NCBI GenBank assembly: GCA_021414185.1
Contig: JAIOOZ010000172.1
Span: forward strand, 1 to 10,841
DNA length: 10,841 nucleotides
Source of the DNA: Betaproteobacteria bacterium
GTDB taxonomy: Bacteria > Pseudomonadota > Gammaproteobacteria > Burkholderiales > SG8-41
Direction: 5' to 3'
Below, piece by piece: positions 6,270 through 10,841 of the stretch. Positions within the stretch are counted from its first letter, which is position 1; each line of letters opens with the position of its first letter. The notes under the pieces were generated by a model. It searched no databases. It was given only the letters and a program-made list of their open reading frames with translations, and was not told where the DNA came from. Position numbers and translations under genes: made by a program.

Positions 6270-6314
6270 GCTCGCTCAGGCCCACGCCCAGCAGCAAATT
6301 CCCGCTACAGTAAG

Positions 6315-6410
6315 TCACGCCACCCGCGGCGTGCCGGCCTCGCTTGCGGCCACTATGCGATACAGGTACGCGGCGCGTTTCTCCTCGGTCCAGCTCACAA
6401 TTTCGTTCAT
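6315..6410 (-). pseudogene. 31-codon fragment, start of a truncated gene (possibly VIT1/CCC1-type)
   Basis: A short frame begins with ATG at 6410, overlapping the MFS stop as ATGA, and has AAAGGA 9 nt upstream, so the start looks real and coupled. It encodes 31 residues, opening MNEIVSWTEEKRAAYLYRIV and ending EAGTPRVA before a stop at 6315. The pattern EEK-xA-YLYR followed by AxxEAGTPR looks to me like the N-terminus of a ferritin-like/VIT1-CCC1 family protein, which normally continues for hundreds of residues with ALF after TPR. Nothing protein-like follows; the repeats at 6191-6269 begin instead. I take it as a decayed or deleted gene. The family assignment is from memory and weak; a genuine tiny peptide is the alternative. 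Confidence 0.5.
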
Positions 6411-7621
6411 GCCCTGGAGTCCTTTTTCGTCATGCGTACATAGCCATACCAGCACGCCAATCCACCCGCCACCAAAACCGCCATGCCGGCGGCGAGCCCG
6501 ATCCCCGTGCCGGAAATATGAGGCGACAGCAATCCCGCCGCAAGTCCCGAAAAAAAACTCTGCTGCGCACCCTGCAAAGACGCGGCGAGCCCGCGGTTGT
6601 CCGGAAATAAATCCAGCAGCAGCAAGCTGACGCTGGGCATCGTCAGGGACATACCGATCGCGTAAACCATCACCGGCAGCACCGTCCACGGCAACGCCGG
6701 AGGAAACAACAGGTTGTAAGCGAGATTGAACGACGCGGCGCCCAGCATGATGCTATAGCCATACAGGACGGTGCGCCGCGGGGACAACTTGCCGGCGACG
6801 CGGCCGGACAGGAATGCGCCGAAAATCACCCCCGAAATGCCTGGCACAAACAGCCATGCAAACTGGCTCTCGCCCAGGCCCAGCAGGTTGTAAATCACGG
6901 ACGGCGCAGACGCGATATACAAAAAGAACGCGGCGAAATTCAGCGCGATGGCGGAAGACAGCAGGCCGAAACGCACGCTGCCGAACAGCTTGAAATAATT
7001 GATCAGCAGCGGCCGTACCGCGAACGGCTGGCGTTTTGACGGCGGCAGCGATTCGGCCAGCCGGTAGTAGCAACCCGCGTAAAGCAGCGCAGCGAATAAA
7101 GTGAGAAACACGAAAATCGAGCGCCAGCCGAACCATACTTCGAGCCAGCCGCCGATGATGGGCGCAATCGCCGGCGCCAAGCCGAAAATCATGGTCACCA
7201 TGGCCATCACGCGCTGCGCCTGGTGGCCCGGATAAACGTCTCTTATCATCGCGCGCCCCGCCACCATGCCGGTGCCCGCCGACATGCCCTGCAGCGCGCG
7301 GAACAACAGCAGTTGCGGCAGGCTTTGCGCCAGCGCGCAGCCGACCGATGCCACGGTAAAAACCACGAGCCCCGCCAGAATGACCGGACGCCGGCCGAAC
7401 GAATCCGTCAGCGCGCCGTGAAACAACATCATGAAGGAAAATGGAATCAAATACGCCGTCAGGGTCTGCTGGATCTCCAGCGTCGTCGCGTCGAGCGAAC
7501 GCGCCATCGCCGGAAACGACGGCATGTAGGTATCGATAGCGAACGGACCGAGCGTGGCGAGGCCGGCCAGCATCGCGGCCAAAATGAGCGTGGCGCGGTC
7601 GGCTTGTTGCTGCGCGGTCAT
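6407..7621 (-). CDS. Bcr/CflA family MFS multidrug efflux transporter
   Basis: This is an inner-membrane proton-driven exporter of the DHA1 group, whose relatives export bicyclomycin, chloramphenicol and other drugs. From the ATG at 7621 it has 404 residues, with about 12 hydrophobic helices. Marks are PFAIDTYMPSFP (26-37) in helix 1, typical of Bcr/CflA, GALTDSFGRRP (69-79) as MFS motif A between helices 2 and 3, and FGLAPAIAPIIGGWL in helix 5. An in-frame GTG at 7636 would add five residues; neither start has a clear ribosome site. A 13-codon frame upstream ends on this ATG. The gene lies 84 bp after comM with a possible promoter between, and its stop overlaps the next, broken gene. The true substrate is unknown. 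Confidence 0.92.
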   Translation of the reverse strand: MTAQQQADRATLILAAMLAGLATLGPFAIDTYMPSFPAMARSLDATTLEIQQTLTAYLIPFSFMMLFHGALTDSFGRRPVILAGLVVFTVASVGCALAQSLPQLLLFRALQGMSAGTGMVAGRAMIRDVYPGHQAQRVMAMVTMIFGLAPAIAPIIGGWLEVWFGWRSIFVFLTLFAALLYAGCYYRLAESLPPSKRQPFAVRPLLINYFKLFGSVRFGLLSSAIALNFAAFFLYIASAPSVIYNLLGLGESQFAWLFVPGISGVIFGAFLSGRVAGKLSPRRTVLYGYSIMLGAASFNLAYNLLFPPALPWTVLPVMVYAIGMSLTMPSVSLLLLDLFPDNRGLAASLQGAQQSFFSGLAAGLLSPHISGTGIGLAAGMAVLVAGGLACWYGYVRMTKKDSRA

Positions 7622-7659
7622 GCCCGACACGGGCACACCGGCATTTGCGACGGATTCAT
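7618..7659 (-). CDS. Possible 13-codon leader peptide before the MFS gene
   Basis: On the minus strand an ATG at 7659 opens a frame encoding MNPSQMPVCPCRA, whose TGA overlaps the MFS ATG as ATGA. The ATG falls close to where transcription from the TATAAT at 7666-7671 would begin, so it could be read almost leaderless and couple translation into the exporter, which itself lacks a ribosome site. Such a short frame can arise by chance. Confidence 0.2.
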   Translation of the reverse strand: MNPSQMPVCPCRA

Positions 7660-7665
7660 GCGTCG

Positions 7666-7671
7666 ATTATA
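7666..7671 (-). promoter_or_regulatory. Possible -10 box for the MFS gene
   Basis: A perfect TATAAT on the minus strand lies 44 nt before the MFS ATG at 7621. No recognisable -35 hexamer is found 16-18 nt upstream, so it would need an activator or be fortuitous. Confidence 0.3.
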
Positions 7672-7681
7672 GACGCGCGAC

Positions 7682-7704
7682 CCGGCGCTCGATGCGCGCG
7701 CCGG
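7682..7704. terminator. GC hairpin right after comM, possible weak terminator
   Basis: CCGGCGC (7682-7688) and GCGCCGG (7698-7704) form a 7-bp stem with a 9-nt loop, one base beyond the comM stop. There is no T-tract after it on the minus strand, so termination would be weak or Rho-aided. Confidence 0.3.
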
Positions 7705-7705
7705 A

Positions 7706-9202
7706 TCAGCCGCGGTCGAAACGCCGAAACTGAATTGCTTCGGCGATATGCGCGCCCGCAATCGGTTGCTCGCCGGCGAGATCGGCGATGGTACGCGCCA
7801 CCTTCAACACGCGATGATAGGCGCGCGCGGACAAACCAAGGCGGCTGATCGCCTGCTTGAGCAGCATCGCGCCGGCAGCATCAGGCACGCAAATGCGGTC
7901 GATTTCACGCGTCGATAATTTTGCGTTCGGCTTGCCCTGGCGCTCGTGCTGGCGACCGTAAGCGGCTTCCACGCGTGCGCGCACGATGTCGCTGGACTCA
8001 CCGCCAGCCGTGCGCACCAGATCGTTTTCCGCCACCGCGGGCACTTCAATCTGCACATCTATGCGATCGACCAGCGGCCCGGATATCCTGTTGCGATAGC
8101 GCGCAACCTGGTCGGGCGTGCAGCGGCACTTGCCGCTGTAGTGTCCGAGATATCCACACGGACAAGGATTCATTGCCGCGACGAGCTGAAACTCCGCGGG
8201 GAACTCCGCCTGCCGCGCGGCACGCGATACCGTCACGCGGCCCGATTCAAGTGGCTGGCGCAATACTTCGAGCACGTTGCGGGTGAATTCGGGCAGTTCG
8301 TCGAGAAATAGCACGCCATGCATGGCAAGCGAAATTTCGCCCGGCCGCGGATTGCTGCCGCCGCCGACAAGAGCAACGCCGGAAGCCGTATGATGCGGCG
8401 CACGAAACGGGCGCCGCCGCCAGTTGCGCACGTCGAACCCGGCGCTGCCGAGCGATTGCAGCGCCGCCGAACACAGCGCTTCCTGCTGCGTCATCGGCGG
8501 CAAGATGCCCGAGAGCCGGGTCGCCAGCATCGTCTTGCCGGCACCCGGCGGCCCGACCATGATCAGGCTATGCTCGCCCGCCGCGGTAATTTCGAGTGCG
8601 CGCTTGGCGTGCGCCTGGCCTTTGACGTCGGCGAGATCGGGGCCAGGATCCGGCGCCGCCACCGGCGCCGCGCGGCATAGCGGCAACAATTCTCGGCCCG
8701 CGAGATGCGCGCACACTTCGAGCAGGGTGCGCGCCGCATATACTTTCGCACCCTCGACCAGGGCCGCTTCTGGCGCATTCTCGTGCGGGACCACAAACGC
8801 GCGGCCATCACGGCTCGCGCCGCACATCATCGCCAGCGTGCCGCGTATAGGCCGCAGCTCCCCCGTTAACGCAAGTTCGCCCGCAAATTCATACGCGGCG
8901 AGATCGCCTGCGGGCACCTGGCCGGATGCCGCGAGTATGCCCAGCGCAATCGGTAAATCGAAGCGCCCGCTTTCTTTCGGCAGGTCGGCCGGCGCCAGAT
9001 TGACGGTAATGTGCCGCGCCGGAAATTCGAAGCGCGCGTTCTGCAGCGCGGCGCGCACGCGATCCTTCGCCTCTTTGACTTCCGCTTCAGGCAGCCCGAC
9101 GATGGTAAAACTCGGCAGCCCGTTGGCGAGATGAGTCTCGACCGTCACGAGCGGAGCGTCCATTCCTGCGAGCGAGCGGCTGTACAGCACGGCAAGCGAC
9201 AT
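7706..9202 (-). CDS. comM: YifB/ComM family Mg-chelatase-like AAA+ ATPase
   Basis: ComM is a hexameric AAA+ helicase that promotes branch migration when single-stranded DNA is integrated during natural transformation; in bacteria that do not transform (as YifB) its role is unclear. The 498-residue length is typical. An N-terminal Lon-protease-like ChlI domain (about 1-165, with GLPEAEVKEAKDRVRAAL at 36-53) precedes the ATPase core: Walker A GPPGAGKT (217-224), Walker B VLFLDE (297-302), the NPCPCG motif (345-350) with a further cysteine pair (C359, C361) that may bind zinc, and RISGPLVDRIDV (372-383) holding an arginine finger. The C-terminal Mg_chelatase domain follows (about 400-498). It starts 126 bp after ubiK, with no clear ribosome site. 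Presence of comM alone does not prove competence. Confidence 0.96.
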   Translation of the reverse strand: MSLAVLYSRSLAGMDAPLVTVETHLANGLPSFTIVGLPEAEVKEAKDRVRAALQNARFEFPARHITVNLAPADLPKESGRFDLPIALGILAASGQVPAGDLAAYEFAGELALTGELRPIRGTLAMMCGASRDGRAFVVPHENAPEAALVEGAKVYAARTLLEVCAHLAGRELLPLCRAAPVAAPDPGPDLADVKGQAHAKRALEITAAGEHSLIMVGPPGAGKTMLATRLSGILPPMTQQEALCSAALQSLGSAGFDVRNWRRRPFRAPHHTASGVALVGGGSNPRPGEISLAMHGVLFLDELPEFTRNVLEVLRQPLESGRVTVSRAARQAEFPAEFQLVAAMNPCPCGYLGHYSGKCRCTPDQVARYRNRISGPLVDRIDVQIEVPAVAENDLVRTAGGESSDIVRARVEAAYGRQHERQGKPNAKLSTREIDRICVPDAAGAMLLKQAISRLGLSARAYHRVLKVARTIADLAGEQPIAGAHIAEAIQFRRFDRG

Positions 9203-9230
9203 TGGCGACCGGCCAAAAACCCGGGTTCAT

Positions 9231-9261
9231 GGTTGCGATAAGCGCTTAACGCGGCGCAACC
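9231..9261. repeat. Inverted repeat between ubiK and comM
   Basis: GGTTGCG (9231-9237) and CGCAACC (9255-9261) form a perfect 7-bp stem around a 17-nt centre that itself contains the palindrome TAAGCGCTTA (9239-9248). It lies between the ubiK stop and the comM start on their shared strand. It could be a weak terminator or an operator; no T-tract follows directly. A second palindrome, AACCCGGGTT, is at 9218-9227. Confidence 0.35.
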
Positions 9262-9328
9262 ACAGAGGTATTTAGGCCTTAAGTCATAGCCGGGCGCACG
9301 CGCGGCCGCGCCACATAAACTACCTGCG

Positions 9329-9568
9329 TCAGCTCGTGCCCTTCTTGTCCAACTCGGTCAGCCTGGTTTCCAGGGCAGCGAGTTTTTCGCGCGTGCGCGC
9401 GAGCAGTTCGGTCTGCACGTCGAATTCATGCCGCGTGACCAGATCGAGCCGCGCGAACATCGCCGCGAGCATCGCCCGCATGTTCGTTTCAATATCCCGC
9501 GCGGGGGTGTTGGCCAGGATCTCCCTGACTTTGGCGCTGACTTCATCAATGAATGGCTGGTTGAGCAC
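9329..9568 (-). CDS. ubiK: Ubiquinone biosynthesis accessory factor UbiK (BMFP/YqiC family)
   Basis: UbiK is a small membrane-associated, trimer-forming coiled-coil protein that helps the ubiquinone assembly complex, with UbiJ, under aerobic conditions. The 79-residue protein fits the family: an amphipathic N-terminal part (MLNQPFIDEVSAKVREIL), the central LAAMFARLDLVTRHEFDVQ segment (34-52) and a C-terminal heptad coiled coil (about 53-75, ELLARTREKLAALETRLTEL). The start is a GTG at 9568, supported by GGAG (9576-9579) 7 nt upstream. It precedes comM on the same strand and is divergent from the porin gene. Confidence 0.93.
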   Translation of the reverse strand: MLNQPFIDEVSAKVREILANTPARDIETNMRAMLAAMFARLDLVTRHEFDVQTELLARTREKLAALETRLTELDKKGTS

Positions 9569-9575
9569 GGCTGCA

Positions 9576-9579
9576 CTCC
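9576..9579 (-). promoter_or_regulatory. Ribosome binding site of ubiK (GTG start)
   Basis: GGAG on the minus strand is 7 nt before the GTG at 9568. Because no ATG lies nearby in this frame ahead of the conserved N-terminus, it fixes the start as GTG. Confidence 0.75.
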
Positions 9580-9707
9580 AAAGAACTGAACGATTATTCG
9601 GCCGCTTAATTTACCACCGCGCCGGGCCCGTAATCCGGCGCTGCGACGCGGGAGAATAACAAAACCCATGCGTCGCGCCCGCCATGCCGCGTCGCAAAAT
9701 GGGGCAA

Positions 9708-9722
9708 GCCCCAAATTGGTGC
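9708..9722. promoter_or_regulatory. NtrC-like enhancer site
   Basis: GCCCCAAATTGGTGC matches the NtrC pattern GCACC-N5-GGTGC at nine of ten defined positions. Its centre lies about 128 bp before the predicted start at the sigma-54 promoter, the usual distance for an enhancer. It overlaps a GGGGCAAGCCCC inverted repeat (9701-9712), so part of the symmetry could have another cause. Confidence 0.55.
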
Positions 9723-9798
9723 GCGACTATACGTTACGCCTCATCTCAGTGCGGTAAATTCCGGCTTCGCGAATTAATTGTGCTATTTTATTGTTAAA

Positions 9799-9811
9799 AA
9801 TCAGATATTTA
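9799..9811 (+). promoter_or_regulatory. Possible IHF binding site
   Basis: AATCAGATATTTA fits WATCAA-N4-TTR with one mismatch in an AT-rich stretch between the enhancer-like site and the sigma-54 promoter. It is very close to the promoter for an IHF bend and the consensus is weak, so this is tentative. Confidence 0.25.
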
Positions 9812-9816
9812 TATAT

Positions 9817-9832
9817 TGGCACGATACATGCT
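9817..9832 (+). promoter_or_regulatory. Sigma-54 (RpoN) promoter of the porin gene
   Basis: TGGCACGATACATGCT matches TGGCACG-N4-TTGCW with one substitution (A for the first T of the -12 box). The invariant GG (9818-9819) and GC (9830-9831) are exactly 10 nt apart. Transcription would start near 9843, about 40 nt before the porin start. Confidence 0.72.
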
Positions 9833-9872
9833 GATAGCGCTCCCCGTAATACGACAAATTTGTTAACAATCG

Positions 9873-9878
9873 AAAGGG
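9873..9878 (+). promoter_or_regulatory. Ribosome binding site that sets the porin start
   Basis: AAAGGG lies directly against an ATG at 9879, too close to serve it, but 6 nt before the in-frame ATG at 9885. The second ATG is therefore the likely start. Confidence 0.7.
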
Positions 9879-9884
9879 ATGAAC

Positions 9885-10808
9885 ATGTTCAAGAAAACAC
9901 TTAAGGCCGGCGCGCTTGCTGCAGCAATCGCCCTGCCTGGCCTGGCCTTCGGGCAGGCAGCACCGGCAGCCGACGCCAAACCGGCGGAACCCAAACCGTC
10001 TTACACGTTGACCGGCAACGTCGGAATATTCAGTCAATATATATTCCGCGGAATGACCCAGACGGGGCGCAAACCCGCGTTGCAGGGAGGTTTCGATTTT
10101 GCTCACGAGTCCGGCTTCTACCTCGGCACCTGGGGTTCGAACATCAGCTGGCTGAAGGAGAACACCACGACTGCGGCCGGCGCGGTGAGCGGCACCTATG
10201 GCGAAGGCGGCAGCCTGGAACTGGATTTCTACGGCGGCTACAAATGGAGCCTGCCGCATGATTTCGTGATCGATTTCGGCGGACTCTATTACTGGTACCC
10301 GGGCAACATCAATCCGGCCGCAGTTACGGCTGCCGCGCCCAACAGCGTGCCGAAAGGCGACACGTTCGAGCTGTATGTCGCCCCCAGCTGGAAATGGATC
10401 ACGTTCAAATACTCGCGCAGCATGCTCGACCATACCTTCGGCGTGACGAGCTCCCGCGGCACCAGCTATTTCGACCTCAGCGCCAACCCGCCGATCGGCG
10501 ACACCGGCCTGACCATCAACCTGCACGTCGGCTACCAGAAGTTTACCGGCACCGATCCGCGCAATGCGGCGGTCGGCGGCGTAGTGCGCAGCAACGACAG
10601 CGTCGCGAGCTACAAGGATTACAAAGTCGGCCTGAGCTATGCGCTGCCCAAAGACTTCACGGTCGGCGCGTTCTGGAGCAAGGCCGCCGGCGCGGACGTT
10701 TGCGGATACGGTGCATACACCGAGTCCGGCCTCGGCTGCGCGTCGGGTCCGTACCCGAGCAATGTCGCCAAGAGCACGGGCACGGTTTTCGTTCAAAAAA
10801 CTTTCTAA
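9885..10808 (+). CDS. TorF family putative outer-membrane porin
   Basis: This belongs to the family known as TorF putative porins (TIGR02001), outer-membrane beta-barrels with no proven substrate. From the ATG at 9885 it has 307 residues: a signal peptide (about 1-23, cut after AFG), an Ala/Pro-rich linker (24-38), the family motif SQYIFRGMTQT (50-60), then alternating aromatic/polar strands up to a C-terminal phenylalanine (KTF), the usual sorting signal for barrel assembly. Two cysteines (C273, C285) in a Gly-rich stretch before the last strand may form a loop disulfide. The sigma-54 promoter and NtrC-like site upstream suggest induction under nitrogen limitation, in line with the frequent presence of glnK-amtB beside such porins in betaproteobacteria; those genes are not in the window. 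Confidence 0.9.
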   Translation: MFKKTLKAGALAAAIALPGLAFGQAAPAADAKPAEPKPSYTLTGNVGIFSQYIFRGMTQTGRKPALQGGFDFAHESGFYLGTWGSNISWLKENTTTAAGAVSGTYGEGGSLELDFYGGYKWSLPHDFVIDFGGLYYWYPGNINPAAVTAAAPNSVPKGDTFELYVAPSWKWITFKYSRSMLDHTFGVTSSRGTSYFDLSANPPIGDTGLTINLHVGYQKFTGTDPRNAAVGGVVRSNDSVASYKDYKVGLSYALPKDFTVGAFWSKAAGADVCGYGAYTESGLGCASGPYPSNVAKSTGTVFVQKTF

Positions 10809-10820
10809 TAGCAGCAACGC

Positions 10821-10841
10821 GGGGCCGGCCCTGCCGGCCCC
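10821..10841 (+). terminator. Hairpin after the porin gene, cut by the window end
   Basis: GGGGCCGGC (10821-10829) and GCCGGCCCC (10833-10841) form a perfect 9-bp stem with a 3-nt loop, 12 bp after the porin stop. It ends at the last base, so a following T-tract cannot be seen. It is a likely terminator, or a partial one before a downstream gene. Confidence 0.65.

Larger units (their letters stand above)
9569..9884. promoter_or_regulatory. Divergent control region between ubiK and the porin gene
   Basis: These 316 bp hold no convincing gene. The ubiK side is GC-rich and contains a perfect 9-bp inverted repeat (GCGACGCGG 9643-9651, CCGCGTCGC 9687-9695), plus a third GCGTCGC at 9670-9676. The middle has an NtrC-like site. 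The porin side turns AT-rich (about 9771-9817), which favours DNA bending, before the sigma-54 promoter. No convincing sigma-70 promoter for ubiK was found. The 5' leader of the porin contains the palindrome TTGTTAACAA (9860-9869). Confidence 0.6.

Noticed and set aside
6411..6689. Extension of the 31-codon fragment upstream to 6689, giving 124 codons
   Set aside because: The upstream part is an out-of-frame reading of the MFS gene. Only the piece from ATG 6410, with its own ribosome site, looks protein-like.
8424..9134. Long open frame of 236 codons on the plus strand, opposite comM
   Set aside because: It lies wholly inside comM on the other strand, has a Ser/Ala/Arg-rich composition typical of GC-rich antisense frames, and no recognisable motif.
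9817..9832. A sigma-70 promoter for the porin within the AT-rich stretch
   Set aside because: TATATT-like hexamers are present, but no paired -35 box at proper spacing was found, whereas the sigma-54 pattern fits at nearly every key position.
9801..10817. Open frame of 338 codons on the minus strand, opposite the porin
   Set aside because: It is the complement of the porin gene, rich in Arg/Ala/Gly/Val without family marks, and would run through the sigma-54 promoter region.

Overview
The window is about 10.8 kb of GC-rich (roughly 60 %, estimated by eye) bacterial chromosome. It reads as a housekeeping segment of a betaproteobacterium. The evidence is the set and order of genes (erpA, bactofilin, a membrane coiled-coil protein, argC, rpsI, rplM on one strand; ubiK next to comM and a TorF-type porin) together with the protein sequences themselves. 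No phage, transposase, CRISPR array, tRNA or rRNA is visible, and most genes have close, well-known relatives.

Layout. (1) 1-1536, plus strand: the C-terminal end of an M23 (LytM-type) peptidase, then anmK, which salvages anhydro-muropeptide sugar. Both concern cell-wall turnover. A strong two-way terminator (1541-1565) separates anmK from the convergent minus-strand block. (2) 1586-5118, minus strand, read from right to left: rplM and rpsI from a near-consensus sigma-70 promoter (5186-5215), a terminator (4253-4276), then argC, a DUF6776-like membrane coiled-coil gene, a bactofilin and erpA, closely spaced and probably cotranscribed. (3) 5380-6185, plus strand: a YhfA-type OsmC protein and a single-domain rhodanese, 2 bp apart. 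(4) 6186-6314: a short stretch of degenerate GAGGCG-type repeats. (5) 6315-9568, minus strand, read from right to left: ubiK, comM, a Bcr/CflA-family MFS exporter, and a 31-codon fragment that looks like the broken start of a larger gene, joined to the MFS gene by an ATGA overlap. (6) 9569-9884: a control region with a good sigma-54 promoter (9817-9832) and an NtrC-like enhancer site (9708-9722) in front of a TorF-family porin (9885-10808). A hairpin closes the window; in related genomes glnK-amtB commonly lies beyond such a porin.

The most unusual observation is in rpsI. The reading frame for ribosomal protein S9 is intact to the conserved RKKVG-HKA stretch, but a loss that fits 17 nt removes the codons before the universal SKR end and shifts the frame. 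The old end (TCG AAA CGT TGA) is still visible out of frame at 4295-4306. The shifted frame runs on through the rpsI terminator hairpin and stops just inside argC, giving a 162-residue product in place of about 130. This is either an assembly or sequencing error or a real change in an essential P-site tail, and it deserves checking first. I found no clear evidence of an undescribed system; the other leads are the nitrogen-type control of the porin, the cell-wall/bactofilin neighbourhood, and the decayed gene after the exporter.
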